Below, one piece after another: positions 45,042 to 53,400 of a stretch of 64,000 nucleotides of DNA (position 1 is the first letter of the stretch; the number at the start of each line of letters is the position of its first letter). Position numbers and translations under genes: made by a program. Under the pieces are notes generated by a model. It did not search any database and was not told the DNA's origin. It saw only the letters and a list, made by a program, of their open reading frames with translations. Source of the stretch: Haliscomenobacter sp040401995 (GTDB lineage: Bacteria; Bacteroidota; Bacteroidia; Chitinophagales; Saprospiraceae); the NCBI GenBank assembly GCA_040401995.1, contig JBBANM010000028.1:7660-71659 (forward strand), given 5' to 3'.

Positions 45042-48000
45042 ATGAAACCAAATTTCACCACGTTTTACTCCCAAATCTCCAAGCCTTGGTGCCTGGCTAT
45101 CGGCTTGTTTTTCAGCCTAATCAGCGCCAATATGGCGCAAGGAACCCGGTTGCTCCGCCAGCCCACGATCAGCGAACAAAATATTGCCTTTATCTACGGA
45201 GGCGATCTTTGGGTAGTGGGTCGCAATGGCGGTGAAGCGCGGCGCCTTACCAGCACGCCTGCCCAGGAAAACGATCCGCACTTTTCACCCGATGGGAAAT
45301 CCATCGCTTTCACCTCTGATCGTGCCGGTTCTAATTCCGTGTACCTGGTATCCGTTGATGGTGGTGCCCCTACCCGATTGACCTGGCATCCTTCGCCTGC
45401 GTTTGCGCGGGGTTGGACGCCCGATGGCAAACGCGTGCTATACGCCTGCAATCGTGAAACCGCGCCCACCAACTACCATCGCCTCTGGACGGTAGCATCA
45501 CAAGGGGGGCCTTCTACCCTATTGCCAGCGCCTTGGGCGTTTTCAGGTAGCTATGCCGCTGATGGCAAAAAGATCGTATTGGACCGTATGAGCCGCTGGG
45601 ATGTAGAATGGCGCGATTATCGCGGCGGTCAAAATACGCCGCTTAGCATCCTCAACTTGGATGACCTCAGCGAGACCAAAATCCCCTGTGAGCGCACCAC
45701 CGATACCCAGCCGCTTTGGCTAGGCAATATGATTTATTTCCTTTCCGACCGTGATTGGACGGTAAACATTTGGGCATATAACCCAGCTACCGGTGCGGCG
45801 ACCCAGAAAACTAAGTTCAAAGGCACCTCGGTCAAATGGCTGTCGGGCGATCATGGTCAAATCGTTTTTGAACAAGATGGCTATTTGAGCACCCTTGATC
45901 CAGCTTCAGGCGCTACCAAAAAATTGGAAATCACCGTTCACGGTGATTTCCCTTGGGCCGAGACCCGCTGGGAAAACCTCAACAAAAGGATCAACGCGGC
46001 TTCGCTATCTCCAACTGGAAAAAGAATAGTAATGGAAGCGCGTGGTGAAATTTTCACCGTACCAGTTACCAATGGCGATCCACGCAACCTTACCCATAGC
46101 TCCAATGCCGATGACCGCGCGCCGATTTGGTCGCCCGATGGCAGCAAAGTAGCCTGGTTTTCCGATAACGGCGAAGGATATGGCTTGATGATTGCTTCTC
46201 AAGATGGATTGGGCGCCCCCCGCCGCTTGTCGATTGGCGAATCAAAAATGGCCTGGAAACCTACCTGGTCGCCCGACGGGACCCGCATTGCCTTCAATGA
46301 CGATGATGTACGAGTACGGGTTATTGAAGTCTCTAGTGGCAAAATCACCACTGCCGATGTAGGCGGAACCAACATTGAGCGGGGCTCAATGAGCATTACT
46401 TGGTCGCCCGATTCAAAATGGTTGGCCTATTCCAAAACGGCGCCCAATACTTTCCGTCGCGTCAATGTATGGTCGGTAGCAACCGGCGAGGTTCACCCGG
46501 TTACCAATTTACTCGCTGATGCCTTTGCACCAGCATGGGATCGCAATGGCCGCCATTTGTATTTTTTGGCCAGTACCGATGTGGCCTTGGGCTCCGGTTG
46601 GGCCAACACCAGCGCTGGATCAGCCAACCCGGTTTATGCCGCCTATGTTATGGTATTGCGCAAGGATGACCCAACTCCATTTTTGCCGAAAAGCGACGAA
46701 GAAGCCGATACTTCGAAGGCCGCGAAAAAGGACGTAAAAATGGATAAAAAACCCGCCAAAGACACCGTGGAAGCGGTGCGCATTGATTGGGAAAAAATCG
46801 ATCGTCGTACTCTGGCCTTACCCATCCCGGTTAAGAACTATGCCGAGATGCTGAGCGGCCCTAAAGGATCGGTCTTTATTGGCGAGGAAGTACCCAATAG
46901 TCCTGCACTGGTATTGTATAAATTCACGCTTGAAGATAAAAAGGCTACTGAATTTGCCCGTGGACAACAATTCTCTGTTTCTGCGGATGGAGAAAAAATC
47001 TTGTTTCAATCAGGAGGTTCTTGGCGCGTAGTCAGCACCGCCAAACCGCCCGCTGGCAACGAAGGCGGCGTCGCAGTTACCTTGCGCATGCAATTGGATC
47101 GTTTGGCTGAGTGGCAGCAAATTTTTGACGAAACCTGGCACTACGAACGCGATTTCTTCTACGATCCCAATATGCATGGACGCGATTGGCAAGAAGTACG
47201 CGCACGTTATGCCCCATTGGTGCCTTACGTGCGGCACCGCAGCGATTTATTCTATATCTTGGATCAAGTCAATGGTGAATTAAGCGTAGGCCATAGCTTT
47301 GTTTCGGGTGGCGATTACCCAGCAGTTGATACCTCCCGTACGGGTCTATTGGGCGCAGATTTGGCCATTGAAAACGGTCGCTGGCGCATCAAACGGATTT
47401 ACACCACCGAGAGTTGGAACCCAGGATTGAAAGCCCCCTTGGATCGCCCCAACCTCAAAGTTCAAGAGGGATATTATATCTTGAGCATTGACGGTGTGGA
47501 ATTGACCGCTGCCGATGATCCTTACCGCTTGTTGGATGGCACGGTAGGCAAACAAACACAGTTGCAAATCAACGATCGCCCAACATTGGAAGGTGCTTGG
47601 AAAGAAACAGTTGAACCCATAGCCAGTGAAAATGCACTGCGGCAACGCACTTGGGTTGAAGACAATCGCCGCAAAGTCGATGAGCTTTCAAAAGGACGGC
47701 TGGCCTACGTTTGGGTGCCCAATACCGGCGAACAAGGTTTGGTTTCCTTCAACCGGTACTTTTTTGCCCAACAAGACAAAGAAGGCGCCGTAATTGACGA
47801 ACGTTTCAACGGCGGTGGTTCTTTGGATGACTACATGGTGGATTTAATGACCCGCCAACTGCGCGCCGCATTTACCAACGAAGTTCCCAACGGCGTGCCC
47901 GGAAGACTCCCAGGTGGCATTCTAGGTCCAAAAGTATTGTTGATCAACGAACTGGCTGGATCTGGTGGCGACTTTTTCCCTTGGGTGTTCCGTCATCAAA

Positions 48001-48308
48001 AAGCGGGTCCGCTGATTGGCGCGCGTACTTGGGGGGGATTGGTAAAATCATCCACCCATTATTTGATGGTAGATGGCGGTCGGGTTACTGCACCCGATAA
48101 CGCAATCTTCGACCCCAACGAAAACCGTTTTATTGCTGAAAACGAAGGCATCGCACCAGATATTGAAGTACTTTCTACCGCAAAAGCAACAGCGGAAGGG
48201 CATGATCTACAGTTGGAACGCGCCGTGCAAGAAACACTGGATTTGATCAAAAAAGTGGGGACGCCAAAAGTGGTGGTTCCGCCTTATTCTAAACCAGCAA
48301 AACATTGA
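45042..48308 (+). CDS. Tricorn protease homologue (S41 family)
   Basis: A 1088-residue secreted tricorn-like protease. After a signal-like N-terminus (about 1-32) come two blocks of PD40/WD40-like propeller repeats (HFSPDGKSIAFTSDRAG, WSPDGSKVAWFSDNGEG, WSPDSKWLAYSKTA; about 40-530). A charged linker (about 540-575) rich in Asp and Lys follows, then the tricorn C1 helical domain (LAEWQQIFDETWHYERDFFYD), a PDZ-like domain, and the S41 core with His in LSVGHSFVSGGDY near 752 and nucleophile Ser in NELAGSGGDFFPW near 975. It degrades oligopeptides, probably in the periplasm. M1 and S10 exopeptidases nearby could finish its products. Confidence 0.93.
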   Translation: MKPNFTTFYSQISKPWCLAIGLFFSLISANMAQGTRLLRQPTISEQNIAFIYGGDLWVVGRNGGEARRLTSTPAQENDPHFSPDGKSIAFTSDRAGSNSVYLVSVDGGAPTRLTWHPSPAFARGWTPDGKRVLYACNRETAPTNYHRLWTVASQGGPSTLLPAPWAFSGSYAADGKKIVLDRMSRWDVEWRDYRGGQNTPLSILNLDDLSETKIPCERTTDTQPLWLGNMIYFLSDRDWTVNIWAYNPATGAATQKTKFKGTSVKWLSGDHGQIVFEQDGYLSTLDPASGATKKLEITVHGDFPWAETRWENLNKRINAASLSPTGKRIVMEARGEIFTVPVTNGDPRNLTHSSNADDRAPIWSPDGSKVAWFSDNGEGYGLMIASQDGLGAPRRLSIGESKMAWKPTWSPDGTRIAFNDDDVRVRVIEVSSGKITTADVGGTNIERGSMSITWSPDSKWLAYSKTAPNTFRRVNVWSVATGEVHPVTNLLADAFAPAWDRNGRHLYFLASTDVALGSGWANTSAGSANPVYAAYVMVLRKDDPTPFLPKSDEEADTSKAAKKDVKMDKKPAKDTVEAVRIDWEKIDRRTLALPIPVKNYAEMLSGPKGSVFIGEEVPNSPALVLYKFTLEDKKATEFARGQQFSVSADGEKILFQSGGSWRVVSTAKPPAGNEGGVAVTLRMQLDRLAEWQQIFDETWHYERDFFYDPNMHGRDWQEVRARYAPLVPYVRHRSDLFYILDQVNGELSVGHSFVSGGDYPAVDTSRTGLLGADLAIENGRWRIKRIYTTESWNPGLKAPLDRPNLKVQEGYYILSIDGVELTAADDPYRLLDGTVGKQTQLQINDRPTLEGAWKETVEPIASENALRQRTWVEDNRRKVDELSKGRLAYVWVPNTGEQGLVSFNRYFFAQQDKEGAVIDERFNGGGSLDDYMVDLMTRQLRAAFTNEVPNGVPGRLPGGILGPKVLLINELAGSGGDFFPWVFRHQKAGPLIGARTWGGLVKSSTHYLMVDGGRVTAPDNAIFDPNENRFIAENEGIAPDIEVLSTAKATAEGHDLQLERAVQETLDLIKKVGTPKVVVPPYSKPAKH

Positions 48309-48372
48309 TCGAGGTCTTTAGTGATTAACTTGGCTTTACGAATTAGCGCTGCTGAGCTAGCTTTGGCGGCGC

Positions 48373-48535
48373 TAAGGAACGGGTGAATAATAAGTGGTCG
48401 CTTAAGCCGCCGCTATTTTGCCGCTAATCAACTATCTTTTGAGGCGCAATGTGGGGCATTGCAACGAAAAAGATAGGAAGAGTGGTGGTGAAAGAGCAAG
48501 GCAAAAGTGGGCACTTATTGTTTAACAGTTCCTAA
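48373..48535. repeat. Family-3 element
   Basis: The inverted ends TAAGGAACGGGTGAATAAT and TTTAACAGTTCCTAA bound an interior with CTATCTTTTGAGGCGCAATG and CATTGCAACGAAAAAGATAG, a nested stem. It is about 80 percent like the copy at 44802-44965 by eye. Where the other copy has AAAGTG/TACTTT near the end, this one has AAGTGG/GCACTT. Confidence 0.85.
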
Positions 48536-48632
48536 TTCGTAGAGTACTTGTTTTACAATTATTTCTTATCCAATAAGGCTCTTGCCCATTTTACATCAGA
48601 ATAGGAAATGCTGGCTTGCCCCAATTCGTTTA

Positions 48633-48794
48633 AGAGCTTGTTCAGGATTTTGGTTCGATAGCGAAAATGAGCTAAAATTCGCCCCAATGAGGCGCGAAAA
48701 GCGGAGTGTAGCAGCGCTACATGAGCATTTTCGCAACGAAATGGGGGTGGATTTTAGCCATTTGTAGCTCGAATCAGAATCCTGAACAAGCTCT
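48633..48794. repeat. Family-4 element, 162 bp (subtype with TGTAG loop)
   Basis: The ends AGAGCTTGTTCAGGATTTTGG and CAGAATCCTGAACAAGCTCT are inverted. A mid stem pairs CCCCA with TGGGG. The centre holds GCGCGAAAAGCGGAGTGTAG and CTACATGAGCATTTTCGC, which also fold back. Its centre matches that of 63159-63318. Confidence 0.85.
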
Positions 48795-48944
48795 AAATAA
48801 GAGGGAAAAGTTATCTGTATGTAGCTTCGCCGCATTGTTGTTCCCTCCATATAACATACAAACCAACCACAAATTTAACTATCTGACTATCAATACTAAT
48901 AAACCAAACCCTAGTCTCTCTTCATCCTAAATCACCATCTAAAC

Positions 48945-49034
48945 TTGAAGAAATCACCTTTTTTCAAGCACATTTCTTCAAAAATAGACTTCTTTATTTG
49001 AAGAAATATGCTATTTTTAAGCACATTTCTTCAA
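48945..49034. repeat. Two 37-bp hairpins upstream of the ATPase gene
   Basis: Each unit is TTGAAGAAAT, 17 bases, ATTTCTTCAA (48945-48981 and 48998-49034), exactly 37 bp. The 17-base centres are related and both contain a T-run and an AAGCAC end. A third unit, inverted, lies after the gene at 50539-50575. They could be operators for autoregulation or element ends. Confidence 0.85.
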
Positions 49035-49044
49035 TTTAAATACC

Positions 49045-50487
49045 ATGCAACCCACTTCCATCATTGGTCGGACACAAGAAAAAGCGCGTTTGGATAAAAT
49101 CATGTCCTCTCCGCAATCAGAATTCTTGGCGCTTTATGGCAGAAGAAGAGTAGGGAAAACCTTTCTCATTCGACAGCACTTAAAAGGCAATATTGTTTTT
49201 GACGTCTCTGGTTCAAAAGAGGGTTCTAAATCGCGACAAATCAGCAACTTTTTTGATGAATACCTCATACGGACACAAGCCCAATTGGAGACTAAAATGC
49301 CAGCAGATTGGCACGAGTGTTTCAAGTATTTAGCTCATTATCTAGCCCAATTACCGCCAACTGGAACCAAACATGTGGTTTTTTTGGATGAAATGCCCTG
49401 GATGGATACGCCTCGTTCCGGGTTTGTGTCTGCCCTTGAGTTTTTCTGGAATCAGTATCTTTCACGTATGGATCATGTAGTTTTAATTGCCTGTGGTTCG
49501 GCTTCGTCCTGGATTCGCAAAAACCTCATCCATGCTAGAGGGGGTCTCTATAACCGGGTCACTCAACGCATCAAATTAATGCCCTTTAACCTCTGTGAAA
49601 CCGAGTTATTCCTACAAAGCATGGGGCTACAATTGCCAAAATACCAGATTCTAGAACTTTACATGGCCATGGGCGGTATACCGTTTTATTTGAAAGAGAT
49701 TGAAAAAGGAAAGAGTGTACCACAGTTGATAAACGAAATTTGTTTTTCTAAACTAGGACTATTGAGCGCGGAATATAAGCAACTGTATTTTTCTTTATTC
49801 AAAAATGCCGAACTGCACATCTCCATTATCGAAGCTTTGGCCAAACGTCCACAGGGATTGACCCGTACTGATCTTTCAAAAGCTACTAACATGAACGAAA
49901 GTCAACTTAGTAGGACTTTGGAAGAGTTGGAGGAGTGTGACTTTATTTGCCGCTATCCACCTTTTTTGAATCTTAAAAAAGAAGGTATTTTTAAGTTGAC
50001 TGACTTCTATTCTTTGTTTTATCTAAAATTTATACAACCAAATCAAGGAGCGGCCAAGCAGGTTTGGGAACAACTTAGTAAAACAGCTTCCTATACCACT
50101 TGGAGTGGATATGCCTTTGAGAATATTTGTCTTCAACATATCGATCAAATCAAGGCTGCGATGGGCATCAGCGGGGTTTTTACTCAACAAAGCTCCTGGA
50201 AATTCAAGGGAAACGATGTACTGCCCGGTTCACAGGTCGATATGGTCATTGACCGAGCTGATCAAATTATTCACTTATGTGAGGCGAAATTTACCAAAGA
50301 TCACTATGCCATCACTCAGGAATATGCAGATAAGTTGCGTCTTCGAAAATCAATTTTTAAACAAGCAACCAAGACCAAAAAAGCGATTTTTACTACCTTG
50401 TTGACTACTTATCCTGCTATTAAAAACAAGTATTATTTAGAGGAAGTAGAAAATGAAATTCCAATGGAAAAGTTATTTGCTTTTTAG
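49045..50487 (+). CDS. Archaeal-type AAA ATPase with DUF234 / PD-(D/E)XK-like C-terminus
   Basis: A 480-residue STAND/AAA-related ATPase of the archaeal ATPase plus DUF234 type. P-loop GRRRVGKT is at 32-39, and Walker B FLDEMPWM has D115 and E116. GSASSWIRKNLI (about 152-163) is the sensor region, followed by a winged-helix segment (LAKRPQGLTRTDLSKATNMNESQLSRTLEELEECDFI, about 261-297). The C-terminal domain shows D399 in QVDMVIDR and E413-x-K415 in CEAKF, a PD-(D/E)XK nuclease signature. These proteins are patchily distributed and multiply within genomes. It stands alone, bracketed by inverted 37-bp repeats. Confidence 0.9.
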   Translation: MQPTSIIGRTQEKARLDKIMSSPQSEFLALYGRRRVGKTFLIRQHLKGNIVFDVSGSKEGSKSRQISNFFDEYLIRTQAQLETKMPADWHECFKYLAHYLAQLPPTGTKHVVFLDEMPWMDTPRSGFVSALEFFWNQYLSRMDHVVLIACGSASSWIRKNLIHARGGLYNRVTQRIKLMPFNLCETELFLQSMGLQLPKYQILELYMAMGGIPFYLKEIEKGKSVPQLINEICFSKLGLLSAEYKQLYFSLFKNAELHISIIEALAKRPQGLTRTDLSKATNMNESQLSRTLEELEECDFICRYPPFLNLKKEGIFKLTDFYSLFYLKFIQPNQGAAKQVWEQLSKTASYTTWSGYAFENICLQHIDQIKAAMGISGVFTQQSSWKFKGNDVLPGSQVDMVIDRADQIIHLCEAKFTKDHYAITQEYADKLRLRKSIFKQATKTKKAIFTTLLTTYPAIKNKYYLEEVENEIPMEKLFAF

Positions 50488-50538
50488 ATTATCTGTAGTT
50501 TTAAGTGTTTATTATTATCCTTAGCCGTGGTGTTTAAA

Positions 50539-50575
50539 TTGAAGAAATGTGGTTAAAAAAGATACATTTCTTCAA
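50539..50575. repeat. 37-bp hairpin downstream of ATPase gene (inverted copy)
   Basis: TTGAAGAAAT, 17 bases, ATTTCTTCAA again totals 37 bp. When reversed, its centre GTATCTTTTTTAACCAC lines up with the upstream centres CACCTTTTTTCAAGCAC and ATGCTATTTTTAAGCAC, so this copy is inverted relative to them. Confidence 0.85.
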
Positions 50576-50579
50576 TTTT

Positions 50580-50740
50580 AGAGCTTGTTCAGGTTTTGGA
50601 TTCTGGGCTTCATGAGGCAAATTTTATTTCTGACTTCGTTAAAATTTTCGCCGTATCGCCCACATACAGCTGCAAATTTTGCCTTGTCTGAAATAAAATT
50701 TGCTCTCCTTCACCTCAGATCCAAAATATGAACAAGCTCT
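50580..50740. repeat. Family-4 element, 161 bp (subtype with CCACATAC loop)
   Basis: The ends AGAGCTTGTTCAGGTTTTGG and CCAAAATATGAACAAGCTCT are inverted. An inner stem pairs CAAATTTTATTTC with GAAATAAAATTTG. The centre is GTATCGCCCACATACAGC. It is a close relative of 61821-61981. Confidence 0.88.
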
Positions 50741-50791
50741 AAACTTTTCCTATTTTTTTGTACTTTCCAGCATCCAAAACAGTTACAGGTC

Positions 50792-52369
50792 ATGAGTACA
50801 TATCCAAGTATTTTCAACGACGTCATCGGCCCGGTAATGCGGGGCCCATCCAGCTCGCATTGTGCCGCTTCTTTGCGGATTGCCCGTTTATGCCGCGATC
50901 TGATGGATGAAAACATCAAAGACATCTTTATTGAGTTTGACCCCAATGGATCTTTGGCAACTACCCACAAAAGCCAGGGTTCGGACATGGGCCTGTTTGG
51001 CGGTTTTTTAGGTTGGGAAGCCTATGACGAACGCCTACCCGAATCAGAAAAATACCTGGAACCGGCGGGGATCAATGTTTTCATCAACATAGTCGACATC
51101 GGCGCGGATCATCCCAATACTTATAAAATTGCCCTTAGCAATCAATTCGAAACTCGGCGACTTACCGCCATTTCAACTGGCGGAGGGATGATTGAAGTGA
51201 TTGAGATCGATGGCATACCAGTGTCAATGGCCGGCGATTATTTTGAAACGCTGGTGTATTGCCAGTCGCCCGAAAAAGTATTGGCCTTCATCAAAGCGAC
51301 CATTCCCCACGACGAGGTGCTGTTTCACCCTAGCGAGGAAAGTTTCATTGAAATCAAAGCACAATCCTTTCCTGAGGCTGCCCTTTGTGCCGAATTGCTG
51401 GCCATGGAAGAGGTTTCGGCTATCAAATATTTGAAACCCGTACTGCCCGTCATGGCGCGAAAGGAGCTTCAAGTTCCTTTTATCACTTGTAATGAAATGC
51501 TGGCCTACGCAGGCGATCAAAAAAAGGCATTATGGGAATTGGCGGTAGATTACGAAAGTGCCCGCGGCAATATTTCAGCCACTGAAGTTTTCGAAAAAAT
51601 GCGCGCTATTGTACGCATCATGGGCAATGCCATACAATTGGGATTAAAAGGCACCGAGTACGCCGACCGCATTTTGGGTAGCCAATCGCTGCAATTCAAA
51701 GAAAAATTAGATGCCAATAAACTGGTCAGCGGCGATACCAACAACCTAATCATCTTGTACGTATCGGCGATGATGGAAGTCAAGAGTTCCATGGGCGTCA
51801 TCGTTGCTGCGCCAACTGCCGGATCCTGCGGTGCGCTACCTGGCGCATTGTTTGGTGTAGCCCATGCCGCCCAACTTCCGGAAGACGAGATTGTAAAAGG
51901 AATGCTGGCCGCAGGCTTAATCGGCGTATTTATCGCTGCTCATGCCACCTTTGCCGCCGAAGTAGGCGGTTGTATGGCCGAGACTGGCTCGGGCGGGGGC
52001 ATGGCCGCAGCAGCCATTGTAGGCATGAAAGGCGGAACATTGGAGCAATCGATTGCCGCCGCATCCTTGGCGTTGCAAAATTCCTTGGGCATTATTTGCG
52101 ATCCCATTGGCAACCGCGTGGAAGCACCCTGCTTAGGCAGAAATGTAATGGCCGCCACCAACGCGGTTTCCTCGGCCAATATGGCCTTATCCAACTACGC
52201 CATGTTGATCCCTTTGGATGAAGTAATTGAAACCATGAAAGCAGTTGGCGATCAAATTCACCATACCTTACGTTGTACCAATTTAGGCGGTTTATCCATT
52301 ACCAATGCCGCCAAAAAAATCGAGGCGCAATTGGAAACCGCTACCCCTACATTTTTTAAAAGTTGCTAA
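50792..52369 (+). CDS. sdaA: L-serine ammonia-lyase (iron-sulfur, single chain)
   Basis: A 525-residue [4Fe-4S] L-serine dehydratase converting L-serine to pyruvate and ammonia. The beta domain (about 1-220) opens FNDVIGPVMRGPSSSHCAAS with the SSSH substrate loop. The alpha domain carries the cluster cysteines C394 (GGCMAETG), C436 (ICDPIG) and C447 (EAPCLGRN), with spacings 42 and 11. These are the same spacings as C343, C385 and C396 of the Legionella enzyme as I recall them. The last residue is Cys (C525), matching the tail-in-mouth C-terminal cysteine that ligates the catalytic iron there. The next gene follows after 3 bp. Confidence 0.93.
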   Translation: MSTYPSIFNDVIGPVMRGPSSSHCAASLRIARLCRDLMDENIKDIFIEFDPNGSLATTHKSQGSDMGLFGGFLGWEAYDERLPESEKYLEPAGINVFINIVDIGADHPNTYKIALSNQFETRRLTAISTGGGMIEVIEIDGIPVSMAGDYFETLVYCQSPEKVLAFIKATIPHDEVLFHPSEESFIEIKAQSFPEAALCAELLAMEEVSAIKYLKPVLPVMARKELQVPFITCNEMLAYAGDQKKALWELAVDYESARGNISATEVFEKMRAIVRIMGNAIQLGLKGTEYADRILGSQSLQFKEKLDANKLVSGDTNNLIILYVSAMMEVKSSMGVIVAAPTAGSCGALPGALFGVAHAAQLPEDEIVKGMLAAGLIGVFIAAHATFAAEVGGCMAETGSGGGMAAAAIVGMKGGTLEQSIAAASLALQNSLGIICDPIGNRVEAPCLGRNVMAATNAVSSANMALSNYAMLIPLDEVIETMKAVGDQIHHTLRCTNLGGLSITNAAKKIEAQLETATPTFFKSC

Positions 52370-52372
52370 TTT

Positions 52373-52969
52373 ATGCAGTATCAAAAGATAATTTCAAACG
52401 ACACCGTCATTGAGTTCCACAATAACTGGCTGGGTCAGGAATCGGTGGTTGTCAATGGGCAAGTCGTGTCCAAAAAATCATCGGTGATGGGGATTCACCA
52501 CAATTTTACGGCATTGGAAGATGGCAAAGAAGTGCGATTTGTTTTGACTTCAAAAATGGACATGAATGGCTCGGTATTCCTAGATCTGCGCAGAAATGGC
52601 AAAATTGCTCAAAAAGACGTACCTGTTACCTTTGGATTCGGCCCAAAAGAACCGCCTAATAAACCAAAGCAGAAAGGACTGACCTTGTTGAAGACCTATG
52701 ATTTGGAAGAAGCGCTGGAAGAATTCAAAAAAGCACTGGACATTAACCCCGATGACCCGGAGGTTTATTTCCACATGGCTTGCGCTTATTCGGTTTTGGA
52801 AGAACCCTTGGAAGGTTTTGAGTGCTTAAAAAAAGCCGTAGCTTTCCATTTGCCAAATAACGAAACGATCCTTAATCACGACATGTTGGCTTATTTGAGA
52901 ATGCATGAGGCTTTTGAAGGTTTTTTGAATAGTAAATTCACGAAATACGATGCCAAGCTGTTAAAGTAA
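52373..52969 (+). CDS. TPR-containing protein of unknown role
   Basis: A 198-residue cytoplasmic protein. The N-terminal ~85 residues are beta-rich (VIEFHNNWLGQESVVVNGQVV, KSSVMGIHHNFTALEDG). A TPR pair follows (LLKTYDLEEALEEFKKALDINPDDPEVYFHMACAYSVLE, about 105-145). It starts 3 bp after the serine dehydratase gene and is probably co-expressed. Tetratricopeptides mediate protein contacts; the partner is not evident. Confidence 0.82.
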   Translation: MQYQKIISNDTVIEFHNNWLGQESVVVNGQVVSKKSSVMGIHHNFTALEDGKEVRFVLTSKMDMNGSVFLDLRRNGKIAQKDVPVTFGFGPKEPPNKPKQKGLTLLKTYDLEEALEEFKKALDINPDDPEVYFHMACAYSVLEEPLEGFECLKKAVAFHLPNNETILNHDMLAYLRMHEAFEGFLNSKFTKYDAKLLK

Positions 52970-53400
52970 CGTGAATTCAGAGATTGTCGTAGGCGTTTTT
53001 CAAGAGTAGTGCCATCGCAAGTAAAGCCTTGCACTAAAAAATGACCATATATCATAACCGGAGGGGATTAGGCTCCATTCAGAACGAGACAATTCAAGTT
53101 GTAACCGTCGTCCCATCGGGACAATATCTTTGTAGAAAATGAGCGTTCCCGTTTCCCGTTCCATCGGAACGGTATCTGGAGGCTCAAGATACCGTTCCGA
53201 TGGAACGGGAAACGGGGAGCTGCCTGACATGCTACAAAGATATTATTCCTACGGAACAGGGACTAAGTGTCCAAAATAGTTCTAAATGGAACACCAATAG
53301 GCAGTTGTCTTTGTTGAAAGTGAAAGTCACGATTTGAGTTGTTTGAGTATAAAGCGGCATTTCAATCTCCAAATTCACGTTAAAATAAAAAACATACACC
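52970..53400. other. 431-bp non-coding interval with long nested palindrome
   Basis: The centre is occupied by the structure at 53122-53245. The rest shows no ORF or promoter consensus that I can defend. Confidence 0.6.
53122..53245. repeat. Family-5 long nested palindrome
   Basis: The outer arms CAATATCTTTGTAG (53122-53135) and CTACAAAGATATTA (53232-53245) enclose a 28-bp perfect stem between 53148-53175 and 53189-53216, containing CGTTCCATCGGAACG and CGTTCCGATGGAACG. Each inner arm is itself close to a small palindrome on TTCCATCGGAA. CGTCCCATCGGGACAATATC at the left end is a type of motif seen around repeats in other Bacteroidota, from memory. Confidence 0.8.

Larger units (their letters stand above)
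48309..49044. other. 736-bp non-coding interval made almost wholly of repeat elements
   Basis: Between the tricorn and ATPase genes lie a family-3 element (48373-48535), a family-4 element (48633-48794) and two 37-bp TTGAAGAAAT hairpins (48945-49034). No gene is apparent. The last hairpin ends 10 bp before the ATPase start. Confidence 0.75.
50488..50791. other. 304-bp non-coding interval after the ATPase gene
   Basis: It contains the inverted 37-bp hairpin (50539-50575) and, 4 bp later, a family-4 element (50580-50740). Only about 50 bp remain before the serine dehydratase start, without a clear promoter consensus. Confidence 0.7.
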
